Assembly: GCA_965248975.1 (NCBI GenBank)
Contig: CBDFKU010000014.1
Coordinates: 124,001-188,000, forward strand
Direction of reading: 5' to 3'
From: CBDFKU01 sp965248975
GTDB taxonomy: Bacteria; Chloroflexota; Dehalococcoidia; Lucifugimonadales; JAGWBF01
DNA: 64,000 nucleotides
The notes under the pieces were generated by a model. The model did not search any database. It saw only the letters and a program-made list of their open reading frames with translations, and was not told where the DNA came from. Shown here one piece after another: positions 1-8,720 of this stretch. The first letter of the stretch is position 1, and each line of letters begins with the position of its first letter. The position numbers were made by a program, and so were the translations under genes.

Positions 1-1154
1 AGGGTGGGGAGCGCCGGGGTCGTGGGGGTTACTACCACGTCCACTCTGGTGAAGGCCCGGCGCAGGTCCTCTCTCAGCAGCGCTCTCAACCGCTGCGCCT
101 TGAGGTAGTCGGCCGCGGTAATCAGCTTGCCGGCCTGAAGGATGAGGAGGAGCATCGGCCCGTATTTCTCGGGGGTCTCCTTGAGCGTCTTCTCGTGGAC
201 AGCGCTCATCTGTGCGATCTGTATGGTTAAACCCATCTCCAGGATGTAAATCGCGTGGGGAATCGACACCTCTTCGACGAGGGCGCCCAGCCCTTCCAGG
301 ACCTTGATCCCCTCCTGGACGGCTACCTTTATCTCTGGATCCACGACGTCAAAGAACCACTCTCTGGGTATGCCCAGCCTCAGGCCACTTATTCCACCGG
401 CCAGGCCGGCGGCGTAGTCGGGCACATGGACATCGACGGCCGTGGGATCTTTTGGATCGGGGCCCGCCAGGACTCTTAGCACGTGGGCTGCGTCCTCGAC
501 GGTCTTGGTGATGGGACCGACCACGTCACCGTCCCAGTTGTGGGGGAGCACCCCGTGGCGGCTGACTCTGCCATAGGTCTGCCTGAGCCCTACAACCCCG
601 GACCAGGCAGCCGGCAGACGAACAGAGCCGCCGGTGTCGTGGCCCATGGCCGCGGTGGCGAGGGATGCGGCCACCGCCGAGCCGGAGCCCCCGCTGGAGG
701 CGCCCGTCAGATACTCCAGGTTCCAGGGATTCTTCATATCCCCAAAGACCGAAGGTCCGCCGGCGAACTCGCTGAGGTTGGTCTTGCCTATGATCACGGC
801 CCCGGCATCCCTCAAGCGTGCCACGATGGTGGCGTCTTCGTCGGGAACGTAGTCCTGTAGGACCCTGGAACCGGCGGTGGTGGGCGTACCCCTGGTCTTG
901 ATGTTGTCCTTGAGCGCGATGGGGATGCCGTGCAGAGGCCCCAAGTAGGTGCCAGACTGGACCAGCTTCCCCAGCCGGCAGGCGGACTGAAGTGCCTCTG
1001 TCTCCATCACGGTGAGGTAGGAGTTCAGAGTGTCGTTGAAGCGGCCGATCCGGTTGAGGACCGCGTCCACCACCTCCACCGGGGAGACCTGACGACTCTC
1101 GATGAGGGGGCCGAGGCGGCTCGCTGGGAGGTGGGCTAGCTCGTCCCTGACCAC
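1..1154 (-). CDS. Amidase signature family protein (GatA-like), 3' end cut by window edge
   Basis: Hydrolyses amide bonds; the family includes the GatA subunit of Glu-tRNA(Gln)/Asp-tRNA(Asn) amidotransferase and many catabolic amidases. The translation shows the full Ser-cisSer-Lys catalytic set: Lys in GIPIALKDNI, the cis-Ser in GASSGGSGSAVA and the nucleophilic Ser in GHDTGGSVRLPA. About 384 residues are visible and the C-terminus lies beyond base 1. The GTG start at 1154 lies four bases after the stop of the small upstream gene, so the two are co-transcribed. A true GatA cannot be distinguished from a catabolic amidase (AtzE type) because no gatB is visible; the short partner leans towards the latter. 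Family confident, substrate unknown. Confidence 0.88.
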   Translation of the reverse strand, partial: MVRDELAHLPASRLGPLIESRQVSPVEVVDAVLNRIGRFNDTLNSYLTVMETEALQSACRLGKLVQSGTYLGPLHGIPIALKDNIKTRGTPTTAGSRVLQDYVPDEDATIVARLRDAGAVIIGKTNLSEFAGGPSVFGDMKNPWNLEYLTGASSGGSGSAVAASLATAAMGHDTGGSVRLPAAWSGVVGLRQTYGRVSRHGVLPHNWDGDVVGPITKTVEDAAHVLRVLAGPDPKDPTAVDVHVPDYAAGLAGGISGLRLGIPREWFFDVVDPEIKVAVQEGIKVLEGLGALVEEVSIPHAIYILEMGLTIQIAQMSAVHEKTLKETPEKYGPMLLLILQAGKLITAADYLKAQRLRALLREDLRRAFTRVDVVVTPTTPALPT

Positions 1155-1158
1155 GGGA

Positions 1159-1368
1159 TCACTCCTGCTCCACCCGGAAGCCTATCCCGGGCTCCACGTC
1201 GCCAACGTCGATCTCGCGGAGCACCTTGATGTGGCAGTAGAGCTCGTAGAAGATTGGGAGAATGGCTTCGATCTGGGCCGGGTCGTTGGGAAGCCCAAAG
1301 AGCTCCGCCAGCTGGACCAAGGCGTCTGTATGCTCACGCATCTCCTGCGCCCCTATCTCGCGACTCAC
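1159..1368 (-). CDS. GatC/AtzG-like small amidase partner
   Basis: A 69-residue protein directly upstream of the amidase. Its C-terminal part (HIKVLREIDVGDVEPGIGF) resembles the GatC/AtzG type, in which a short helical protein wraps around and stabilises the amidase subunit. The N-terminal helix is shorter than in typical GatC of 90-100 residues, which favours the AtzG-like group. Gene order and near contact with the amidase support a heterodimer. Assignment rests on length, context and the weakly conserved C-terminal motif, so another small helical protein cannot be excluded. Confidence 0.6.
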   Translation of the reverse strand: MSREIGAQEMREHTDALVQLAELFGLPNDPAQIEAILPIFYELYCHIKVLREIDVGDVEPGIGFRVEQE

Positions 1369-1392
1369 GGAAACTGGTACGGTCGAAAGAGC

Positions 1393-3225
1393 CTAGTCCT
1401 CCACCTTGAGCAGCGCCATGAAGGCCTCCTGGGGAATCTCCACCCGGCCAACCCGCTTGAGGCGCTTCTTGCCCTCTTTCTGCTTCTCCAGCAGCTTGCG
1501 CTTACGGGTCACGTCCCCACCGTAGCACTTGGCCAGGACGTCCTTCCTCAGGGCCCGGACGGTCTCCCGGGCTATGATCCGGCTCCCCACCGTCGCCTGG
1601 ATGGGTACCTCGTACATCTGGCGGGGTATGGCCGACTTCAGCCGCTCCACCAGAGCGCGGCCGTACTGGTATGCCTTGTCCCTGTGTACGATCATGGACA
1701 GGGCGTCCACGGGCTCCTGGTTGAGCAGTATGTCCAGTTTCACCAGGGGCGCGCTGTGGTAGCCCTCCAGCGAGTAATCCAGCGAGGCGTAACCCTGGGT
1801 GCGTGACTTGAGCTGGTTATAGAAGTCGGCCAGCATCTCCGACATGGGCAAGCCGTACTCCATGAGCACGCGGGCGCCCCCGGCACCGTCGTCCTGGCCG
1901 CTTTCGGACCCCTGAATATACTCCATCCGCTTGAACTCGCCCCGGCGGGCGGACATGAGCTCCATCACGGCTCCTACGTGGCGGCTTGGGGTCACCACAG
2001 TAGCAGCCAGCCACGGCTCTCGTATCTCCTGGAGCTCGTTGGGCGGAGGCAGCCTGGAGGGGGTGTCCAACTCGATGGACGTCCCATCTTTCAAGTCCAC
2101 CCGGTATGCCACGCTGGGAGCGGTCACCACAATGTTCAGTCCATACTCCCGCTCCAGCCGCTCCTGCACGATATCCATGTGGAGAAGGCCCAGGAAACCG
2201 CAACGGAAGCCGAAGCCGAGGGCGGGGCTGCTCTCGGGATCGTAGGCCAGGGCCGCGTCGTTGAGCTGCAGCTTCTCCAGGGCACTCCTCAGGGACTGGT
2301 AGTCTTCTCCGTCAGAGGGATACAACCCGGCGAACACCATAGGCTTAAGGGGAACGTAGCCGGGGAGAGGCTCCTTGGCCGGATCGTCCCACAGGGTCAG
2401 GGTCTCTCCCACCCCACACTCCCGCACGTCCTTTAGACCCGTGGCTACGTAGCCCACCTGACCCGCCGTCAAAGAGTCGGCGAGGGTGGGATGGGGCGAG
2501 AAGACCCCCAACTCCATCGACTCGGTGACCTTGCCGGTAGTCATGAGCAGGATTCGACCGTCTTTGGAGATGGACCCGTCAAAAACCCGGACGTAGGCGA
2601 CGATGCCCTTGTAGGAGTTGTAGATGGAGTCGAAGACCAGGGCACGGAGGGGCGCCTGAGGGTCTCCCTTGGGAGGAGGCACCCGGTCGACCACCGCCTG
2701 TAGCGTTTCCAGGACCCCCGAACCCTCCTTGGCCGAGGTGAACATGACTTCCTCGGGAGAAAACCCGAAGACTTGTTGCAGCTCGGCGGCCACCGTCTCG
2801 GGCTCCGACTGGGGGAGGTCGACCTTGTTTACCACCGGGATCAGCACCAGGTTGTTCTCTATGGCGAGGAAGGCGTTGGCGATGGTCTGGGCCTCGATGC
2901 CCTGGCTGGCGTCCACCACCAGCAGAGCCCCCTCGCACGCGGCCAGGGCACGGGACACCTCGTAGCTGAAATCCACGTGGCCGGGGGTGTCGATCAGGTT
3001 TAGCTGATAGTCCAGACCGTCGGCGCCACGGTATTCCATGGTGACGGCCTTTCCCTTGATAGTGATTCCCCGCTCTCTCTCCAGCTCCATCTGGTCTAGG
3101 AACTGCTCGACCATGTCCTGACCGGTCACAGTGCCAGTGACTTCCAGGAAACGGTCCGCCAGGGTGGACTTGCCGTGGTCGATGTGGGCGATTATGCAGA
3201 AATTACGTATGCGGTCGGGTTCCAT
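1393..3225 (-). CDS. lepA: Elongation factor 4 (back-translocating GTPase LepA)
   Basis: Ribosome-associated translational GTPase of 610 residues, close to the usual 600. G-domain motifs are G1 AHIDHGKST at residues 13-21, G3 DTPGHVDF at 79-86 and G4 NKVDL at 133-137. EF-G-like domains II, III and V follow, and the characteristic LepA C-terminal domain includes the conserved YGGDVTRKRKLLEKQKEGKK stretch near residue 570. It ends 24 bases before the small amidase partner gene on the same strand, so some read-through is possible. Full length and intact. Confidence 0.97.
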   Translation of the reverse strand: MEPDRIRNFCIIAHIDHGKSTLADRFLEVTGTVTGQDMVEQFLDQMELERERGITIKGKAVTMEYRGADGLDYQLNLIDTPGHVDFSYEVSRALAACEGALLVVDASQGIEAQTIANAFLAIENNLVLIPVVNKVDLPQSEPETVAAELQQVFGFSPEEVMFTSAKEGSGVLETLQAVVDRVPPPKGDPQAPLRALVFDSIYNSYKGIVAYVRVFDGSISKDGRILLMTTGKVTESMELGVFSPHPTLADSLTAGQVGYVATGLKDVRECGVGETLTLWDDPAKEPLPGYVPLKPMVFAGLYPSDGEDYQSLRSALEKLQLNDAALAYDPESSPALGFGFRCGFLGLLHMDIVQERLEREYGLNIVVTAPSVAYRVDLKDGTSIELDTPSRLPPPNELQEIREPWLAATVVTPSRHVGAVMELMSARRGEFKRMEYIQGSESGQDDGAGGARVLMEYGLPMSEMLADFYNQLKSRTQGYASLDYSLEGYHSAPLVKLDILLNQEPVDALSMIVHRDKAYQYGRALVERLKSAIPRQMYEVPIQATVGSRIIARETVRALRKDVLAKCYGGDVTRKRKLLEKQKEGKKRLKRVGRVEIPQEAFMALLKVED

Positions 3226-3369
3226 TAGGAGAGCATCAACCCTTCGAAAGTGGGTACCGGTTAGTCAATCGCTTGCCCTCCGAACGTCGAAGGGCAGCAC
3301 ACTGCGACCGAAACGGCAGAGCCCCGAGCGAGGTCTGCAGGTCTGGATGGCGCCTGTCGTAGCGCCGTG

Positions 3370-4410
3370 CTAGGAGATGCCCCGGGAAACGCTGTACCCC
3401 GGAACTTGTATGCAGGCGACCCAGTGGTCGGCCGAGACCTCCTGCAGCCCTGGCATCTCCGCCTGGCATTCGTCCGTGGCCTGGGAGCACCGAGGATGGA
3501 ACACGCAGCCTCGTGGCGGGTTCATGGGGCTGGGCACCTCGCCGGAGAGCACGATCCTCTCCCTCTCCGCGTCGATGATGGGGTCGGGTATCGGCACGGC
3601 CGAGAGGAGAGCCTTGGTGTAAGGATGAAGAGGATTGGCGTAGATCTCGTTACGTTGGGCGATCTCCACGATGTGCCCCAGGTACATCACCGCCACCCGG
3701 TCGCTGATGTGTCTCACTACCGAGAGGTCGTGGGCTATGAAAAGGTAGGTGAGATCGAACTGCTCCTGGAGGTCCTCCAGCAGGTTCACTATCTGGGCCT
3801 GGATGGACACGTCCAGGGCCGAGACCGGCTCGTCGCACACCACGAACTGGGGGTTCACAGCCAGGGCGCGTGCCACTCCTATGCGCTGGCGCTGGCCGCC
3901 GCTGAACTCGTGGGGAAACCGGTTGGCCATGCCCCTGTTCAGACCCACTATCTCCAGCAGCTCGCCGACTCGTTCCCTGTACTCGCGCCTGCTCTTGGCC
4001 AAACCATGGATGGTCAGCGGCTCACCGACGATATTGCCGGCGGTCATTCGGGGGTTCAGGGAGCTATAGGGGTCCTGGAATATGACCTGCATCTGGCGGC
4101 GCATAGACCGCAGCTCCCGGCCCTTCATGCTGCACAGGTCCCTGCCGTTGAAAATTATCTCGCCGGCTGTCGGCTTGTATAGCTGAAGAATGCATCGGCC
4201 CGTCGTGGTCTTTCCGCATCCGCTCTCGCCCACCAGGCCCAGGGTCTCACCCTTCCGCACGAAAAAGCTGATGTCGTCCACCGCCTTGATATGGGCCACG
4301 GTACGCTGGATGAGAATCCCCGATGTGACGGGAAAGTACATCCTCAGGTCTTTAACATCGACCAAAATGTCGCCATGCTGCTGGCCGTTGGTCTGGCTCA
4401 TCGCGCTCAT
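3370..4410 (-). CDS. Peptide/nickel-type ABC transporter ATP-binding protein (DppF/OppF-like)
   Basis: Second ATPase of an oligopeptide-type importer. It carries Walker A GESGCGKTTTGR, signature FSGGQRQRIGVARAL, Walker B/D-loop CDEPVSALDVS and the C-terminal oligopeptide-ATPase motif with CVFHPRC, a domain bearing conserved cysteines in this family. The start is placed at the ATG at 4410, which overlaps the TGA of the upstream ATPase gene as ATGA; upstream extension is possible in frame but has no ribosome site. Acts as a cytoplasmic heterodimer with the DppD-like protein. No permease or binding protein gene adjoins; a peptide-binding lipoprotein lies at 27530. Confidence 0.93.
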   Translation of the reverse strand: MSAMSQTNGQQHGDILVDVKDLRMYFPVTSGILIQRTVAHIKAVDDISFFVRKGETLGLVGESGCGKTTTGRCILQLYKPTAGEIIFNGRDLCSMKGRELRSMRRQMQVIFQDPYSSLNPRMTAGNIVGEPLTIHGLAKSRREYRERVGELLEIVGLNRGMANRFPHEFSGGQRQRIGVARALAVNPQFVVCDEPVSALDVSIQAQIVNLLEDLQEQFDLTYLFIAHDLSVVRHISDRVAVMYLGHIVEIAQRNEIYANPLHPYTKALLSAVPIPDPIIDAERERIVLSGEVPSPMNPPRGCVFHPRCSQATDECQAEMPGLQEVSADHWVACIQVPGYSVSRGIS

Positions 4411-5408
4411 TGGCTGCTCTCCCTTACCGCGGCATCCAGGGTGTCCGCCACGAAACATGCCGAAGAGTGTCCATCACCCACGGACTGGAGGACCGGTGGC
4501 TCCTCGGCGCACCTATCGATGGCATATTTGCAGCGGGCCCGGAAGGAGCACCCCGGTGGTAGGTTGGTCAGGTCGGGCGGCTGGCCTTCGATGGGGTCCA
4601 GCTTTTCCTTCCTGGGCAAGTCCAGCCTGGGCACCGAGTTCAAAAGGCCCAGGGTGTAAGGATGCTTAGGATTCCTGTAAATCTCCCGTGCCGAGCCCCT
4701 CTCGATTATCTTGCCAGCGTACATGATGTTAACCCTGTCGGCATAGCGGGCGACCACTCCCAGGTTATGGGTGATTATGATAAGAGATACGCCGTACTCG
4801 CTGCTAAGGTTCTTCATGAGCTCCAGGATCTGGGCCTGGATCGTCACGTCCAGGGCAGTGGTAGGCTCGTCGGCGATGATCAGCTTCGGGTTGCAACTCA
4901 GGGCCATGGCGATCATGACTCGCTGGCGCATGCCGCCGCTGAACTGGTGGGGGTACTGCTTGATGCGTCGCTCCGGATCGGGGATACCCACCTGCTCCAG
5001 GCGACGGATCGCCTCCTGGCGAGCTTCCGCCATTTTCATGCCCAGGTGAAGCTGCAGGGACTCGGTAAGCTGGCGTTCGACGGTGAGGACGGGGTTCAGG
5101 GAGGTCATCGGCTCCTGAAAGACCATGGCTATCTGCCTGCCCCGGACCTTCCTCATCTCGCCGGCCCGCAACTGGAGGAGGTCCTGGCCGTCGAAGATGA
5201 CTTCCCCTCCCACGGTCCGGCCCGGAGGGTCGGGGATGAGCCGCATGATGGACAGAGCGCTGACGCTCTTGCCGCATCCGCTCTCACCGACCAGACCGAG
5301 GGTCTCGCCAGCCTCCAGGTCGTAGGAGACACCGTCCACGGCCTTCACCACACCATCCTGGGTGAAGAAGTGGGTCCTGAGATCCCTAACCTCTAGCAAG
5401 GTAGCCAT
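4407..5408 (-). CDS. Peptide/nickel-type ABC transporter ATP-binding protein (DppD/OppD-like)
   Basis: First ATPase of the same importer, 333 residues. Motifs are Walker A GESGCGKSVSALS near residue 37, signature FSGGMRQRVMIAMAL, Walker B IIADEPTTALDVT, and the C-terminal family motif GCSFRARCKYAIDRC. The four-base ATGA overlap with the downstream ATPase indicates translational coupling. It is the first gene of the pair; the tRNA-Leu gene lies 65 bases upstream on the same strand, so the pair may be read through from the tRNA promoters or have an unseen promoter. Confidence 0.93.
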   Translation of the reverse strand: MATLLEVRDLRTHFFTQDGVVKAVDGVSYDLEAGETLGLVGESGCGKSVSALSIMRLIPDPPGRTVGGEVIFDGQDLLQLRAGEMRKVRGRQIAMVFQEPMTSLNPVLTVERQLTESLQLHLGMKMAEARQEAIRRLEQVGIPDPERRIKQYPHQFSGGMRQRVMIAMALSCNPKLIIADEPTTALDVTIQAQILELMKNLSSEYGVSLIIITHNLGVVARYADRVNIMYAGKIIERGSAREIYRNPKHPYTLGLLNSVPRLDLPRKEKLDPIEGQPPDLTNLPPGCSFRARCKYAIDRCAEEPPVLQSVGDGHSSACFVADTLDAAVRESSQ

Positions 5409-5473
5409 GGAGCACTCCTCAACTTCGGCCGTAAGGCCCCCGATGTGATTTTGATATTAACGGAACGGCGCTC

Positions 5474-5558
5474 TGGTGGGGAAGGGGAGACTCGAACTCC
5501 CACGCTTTTCAGCACATGATCCTAAATCATGCTCGTCTACCGGTTCCGACACTTCCCC
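5474..5558 (-). tRNA. tRNA-Leu (anticodon TAG), CCA encoded
   Basis: Class II tRNA with 7-bp acceptor stem GGGGAAG/CTTCCCC, discriminator A and encoded CCA (5474-5476). The anticodon stem CATGA/TCATG encloses loop TTTAGGA, giving anticodon TAG (reads CUN leucine codons). It has a variable arm and a standard T-arm. Transcribed with the tRNA-Lys gene 38 bases upstream. Confidence 0.96.
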
Positions 5559-5596
5559 GGTCGCTTCTCCTCTGAAGGGGGTGGATGCCCGCATCC

Positions 5597-5672
5597 TGGT
5601 GACCCGCCTCGGGCTCGAACCGAGAACCTACGGATTAAGAGTCCGTTGCTCTACCAATTGAGCTAGCGGGCC
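5597..5672 (-). tRNA. tRNA-Lys (anticodon CTT), CCA encoded
   Basis: 76-nt cloverleaf. The acceptor stem GGCCCGC pairs with GCGGGTC with one G-U pair, the discriminator is A, and CCA is encoded at 5597-5599. The anticodon stem ACGGA/TCCGT encloses loop CTCTTAA, so the anticodon is CTT (lysine AAG). First gene of a two-tRNA transcript followed by tRNA-Leu(TAG). Confidence 0.96.
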
Positions 5673-5722
5673 CCACGCGAACCGGCTAGACGCCCCACAT
5701 GAATCGTTGGCGACGACGTTCT

Positions 5723-5751
5723 ATCAAAGCAAAAGGTCTTGCTTTTGTCAA
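5723..5751 (-). promoter_or_regulatory. Proximal sigma-70-type promoter of the tRNA-Lys/tRNA-Leu unit
   Basis: On the minus strand a consensus -35 TTGACA (5746-5751) is followed after 17 bases by TTTGAT (5723-5728; a shifted reading TTGATA has 18-base spacing). It lies about 50 bases upstream of tRNA-Lys. Read from sequence only. Confidence 0.6.
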
Positions 5752-5822
5752 CATCCCCCGTCATTCGTTTTATGCCCGAAATGCATACTCCGGCCCTGCC
5801 GGGGCGGGCCGTGGCAAAGCCC

Positions 5823-5852
5823 ATTATAGTGGCACCGTTCCCGGCGGGTCAA
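5823..5852 (-). promoter_or_regulatory. Distal sigma-70-type promoter upstream of the tRNA unit
   Basis: Minus-strand TTGACC (5847-5852), 18-base spacer, perfect TATAAT (5823-5828). It stands in tandem with the promoter 70 bases downstream, as is common for stable RNA genes. No ORF lies between it and tRNA-Lys. Confidence 0.6.
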
Positions 5853-5921
5853 GCGGTTTTACTCGTCGGCTCACTGGCCTACCTGGTTTCCTGCCTGGTA
5901 ACGGCCGATCGGGTATCCAGG

Positions 5922-6947
5922 TTACGCCAGGTCACCTAGCCGCGGTAGGACCCTCTCCATGAATAGTTGGTGGCAGTCGTAGCTCTCCTGGTAAGTCATG
6001 CCCACGCGCGCCGCCCACATGATCAGGTGGGTGGGCGGAACCTTACCGTATACCTCTCTGAAATACCGCACCGCGTCGTCGGGTGTCTGGAAGATCTGCT
6101 GCCAGTTCGGTATCTCTTCGGGGGTATCCAGGTTGCCGGGAAAGGGAGACCCCTCGCTGCCGTAGTCGTTGTGCTGGTACAGTATTCCTTCCTTGTGCCG
6201 GTGCCAGGCACGCTCCGGGTCCTCGGTCACCATGACCGTAGTAAAGGTCGCGGTCTGAAATTGGGCGGGGTCCCTGCCATGGCGTCGAAGGGTTTCCGTC
6301 CATCCGGCGTGCCAGTTCTGCCACGACTCGGCGCTGTGGGGGCTGATGGCCCCCAGGGTAGTGGCGGCGTGGAATCCCATCTCCACGGTGCGCTCCATGG
6401 GCTTGGTGTTGGGTAACATGGCCGACAGGAACATGGGCGGATGGGGCCTCTGTATGGGTTTGGGGGAGATGCGCACGTTCTTGAGATTGTAGTGCCGTCC
6501 GGTGTGGGAGAACTCCTCCTCGGTGAAGCACTTCCGGACGATCTCCATGCCCTCGGCGGTGAGGCTGGCCCGGTGCCTGATGTCTACCCCGAAGCCGTCG
6601 AACTCCGTGGGACGGAATCCCTGGCCCACCTGCAGCCACGCTCGCCCATTGGACAGGATGTCCAAGGTGGCGATGTCCTCCGCCAGCCGGACCGGGTGAG
6701 AGAAGGGCATCAGCACCACGTACTGGCCTATCATCGCCCGTTTTGTGCGCACCGCCGCCGCGGCGTTCCAGGCGATGGCGCTGGAGCAGTAACCGTCCTC
6801 CGAGAAGTGGTGCTCCGTCATGTTGATGGAATCGAACCCCAGTTCGTCCATGGCCTGAATGTGGTCCAGGGTCTCCGAGTAGAGCTCCGGGAAGGGCCGA
6901 AACCAGGCCCGAGGATTCCGAAGGTCATAAACAAGGCCTACCTTCAT
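5922..6947 (-). CDS. LLM-class flavin-dependent oxidoreductase
   Basis: Bacterial-luciferase-like TIM-barrel monooxygenase of 341 residues using FMN or F420. Visible features are the N-terminal strand MKVGLVYDLRNP, the conserved EHHF of the luciferase family near residue 46, the VVLMPFSHPVRLAEDIATLD segment and WLQVGQGFRPTEFDGFG. The start ATG at 6947 has a strong ribosome site (AAAGGAGG) eight bases upstream. It stands alone, downstream of radC's divergent start region. Such enzymes oxidise aldehydes, alkanesulfonates or other organic compounds; the substrate cannot be read from sequence. Confidence 0.85.
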   Translation of the reverse strand: MKVGLVYDLRNPRAWFRPFPELYSETLDHIQAMDELGFDSINMTEHHFSEDGYCSSAIAWNAAAAVRTKRAMIGQYVVLMPFSHPVRLAEDIATLDILSNGRAWLQVGQGFRPTEFDGFGVDIRHRASLTAEGMEIVRKCFTEEEFSHTGRHYNLKNVRISPKPIQRPHPPMFLSAMLPNTKPMERTVEMGFHAATTLGAISPHSAESWQNWHAGWTETLRRHGRDPAQFQTATFTTVMVTEDPERAWHRHKEGILYQHNDYGSEGSPFPGNLDTPEEIPNWQQIFQTPDDAVRYFREVYGKVPPTHLIMWAARVGMTYQESYDCHQLFMERVLPRLGDLA

Positions 6948-7161
6948 ACGCTACCTCCTTTGACGGCGGAACGACCGAACGGATGCTGGTGCTCCCACTG
7001 TAATTATCACGCCGGTTTATTTCAAGGTGTGGCTGGTATAGGCCTCAGGTTACTCAGGCTCCCAGGTGGCGGAACAAAACTCTTCCGCGACTCCCTTGGG
7101 AATTAACCTGTATAATCCTAAGCGAGCCCCGGGAAACCGGTACCGGAATGGGGGAAGGTCC

Positions 7162-7854
7162 ATGGCCACGGGAAGCCCCGCCGCTTACACCACCACGATC
7201 CGCGATCTCCCCATGGGAGAGCGCCCCAGGGAGCGCCTGCGGGAGCATGGTCCCGGCCACCTGAGCAACGCCGAGCTGATCGCCATCCTGCTGAGGACCG
7301 GCGTGGCCGGTGAGAACGTGCTCAACATGGCCGTCCGGCTGCTATCCGAGTTCCATGGCTTGTCCGGCATAGCTCGGGCCACCTTCGGCGAGATCTGTTC
7401 CCAGAAGGGGATCAGCGAAGCCGAGGCCTGCCAGCTCATGGCGGCCTTCGAGCTGGGGCGCCGGCTGGTCTCACTCCACCCCGAGGACCGGGCGATAATT
7501 GGCTGTCCCGAAGACGTGGCGAACTTGCTGGGAGCGGAGATGGGCCTACTGGAGCAGGAGCATCCCCGGGTGGTACACCTGGACACTAAAAACCACGTTA
7601 CCGGCGTCAGCGAGATCTACGTTGGTAACGTGAACTCCTCCGTTGTCCGGCCTGCGGAGGTCTTCAGGCCCGCCATCCGCGATAACTGCGTGGCCATAAT
7701 CGCCGTCCACAACCATCCTTCGGGGGACCCGACGCCCAGCCACGAAGACCTGGCCATCACCCGGCAGCTAAGGGACTCGGGCGAGCTGCTGGACCACATC
7801 GTCCTGGCGGGCCAGCGCCACGTCAGCCTCAAGGAGAGAGGCCTGGGGTTCTAG
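7162..7854 (+). CDS. radC: RadC/MPN-domain DNA repair-type protein
   Basis: RadC family protein of 230 residues: an N-terminal helix-hairpin-helix region (residues about 20-90) and a JAMM/MPN metalloprotease-like domain with HNHPSGDPTPSHED near residue 183, supplying the two His, Ser and Asp of the zinc site. The start is set at ATG 7162 because GGGGGAAGG lies directly upstream and the family begins just before the DLPMGERPRE motif; an in-frame ATG at 7066 lies before a TATAAT hexamer at 7111-7116 and is less likely. The molecular function of RadC is unsettled. It ends four bases before rsmI. Confidence 0.92.
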   Translation: MATGSPAAYTTTIRDLPMGERPRERLREHGPGHLSNAELIAILLRTGVAGENVLNMAVRLLSEFHGLSGIARATFGEICSQKGISEAEACQLMAAFELGRRLVSLHPEDRAIIGCPEDVANLLGAEMGLLEQEHPRVVHLDTKNHVTGVSEIYVGNVNSSVVRPAEVFRPAIRDNCVAIIAVHNHPSGDPTPSHEDLAITRQLRDSGELLDHIVLAGQRHVSLKERGLGF

Positions 7855-7858
7855 GTCC

Positions 7859-8680
7859 ATGGCAACTCTGTACGTCGTAGCTACCCCCATCGGCAACATG
7901 GAGGACGTCACCCTTCGCGCCCTCAGGGTCCTGGGAGAAGTAGGGCTCATTGCCGCCGAGGATACCCGCACCACCCGGAAGCTTCTCAGCCGCTACCGGA
8001 TCAGTACACCGGTTACCAGCTATCACGACCACAACCTGCGAGTGAAGATCCCTTATCTGCTGAAGACCCTGGAGACCACCGAGGTTGCCCTGGTCTCTGA
8101 AGCCGGGACGCCGGGAATAAGCGACCCCGGCCGGGAGTTGGTCCGGGAGGCCACTGCGGCCGGGTTTCCGGTGGTCCCCATCCCCGGCCCCTCGGCGGTG
8201 ACCGCAGCGCTGTCGATCTCCGGACTGCCCACCGATGGTGCCCTGTTTCTGGGGTTCCTTCCCCGTCGCAAGGTAGACAGGAGGCGTCTCCTGGAGTCGC
8301 TCAAGACTCAGGGTTGTACGATGGTAGTCCTGGAAGCTCCTCGAAGACTCCTTCCGTGCCTGGAGGACGTCCTTGCGATCCTGGGAGACAGGGATATTGT
8401 GGTGTGTCGAGAGCTGACAAAAATGTACGAAGAGGTTTTCCGAGGGACCCTCTCCCAGGCTCTGGCCCACTTCAACGAGCCCAGGGGCGAGTTCTCGCTG
8501 GTGCTGGCCGGCGCGCCTCCGGTGGAAGCTATCACCGATCCCGCCTGGGCAACGGAAGAGCTAGGGAAGCTCAAGGCCCAGGGCACTAAGGCCAGGGAAG
8601 CGGTGGCTACGGTCACCCGGGCCTCCGGACTATCCAGGAAAGAAGTTTACCGGCTATGGCTAAGCGTAAAGTCCGGGTGA
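7859..8680 (+). CDS. rsmI: 16S rRNA (cytidine-2'-O)-methyltransferase RsmI
   Basis: Methylates the ribose of C1402 in 16S rRNA using SAM. At 273 residues it is the usual size. Family signatures are VATPIGNMEDVTLRAL at the N-terminus, AEDTRTTRKLL near residue 36 and SEAGTPGISDPG near residue 80 (tetrapyrrole-methylase fold). It starts four bases after the radC stop and precedes queG by 40 bases, which suggests a radC-rsmI-queG transcript. Confidence 0.95.
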   Translation: MATLYVVATPIGNMEDVTLRALRVLGEVGLIAAEDTRTTRKLLSRYRISTPVTSYHDHNLRVKIPYLLKTLETTEVALVSEAGTPGISDPGRELVREATAAGFPVVPIPGPSAVTAALSISGLPTDGALFLGFLPRRKVDRRRLLESLKTQGCTMVVLEAPRRLLPCLEDVLAILGDRDIVVCRELTKMYEEVFRGTLSQALAHFNEPRGEFSLVLAGAPPVEAITDPAWATEELGKLKAQGTKAREAVATVTRASGLSRKEVYRLWLSVKSG

Positions 8681-8720
8681 GGCCGACGCCGCGTCGAAGG
8701 ATTGTGGCATAATACCAGCC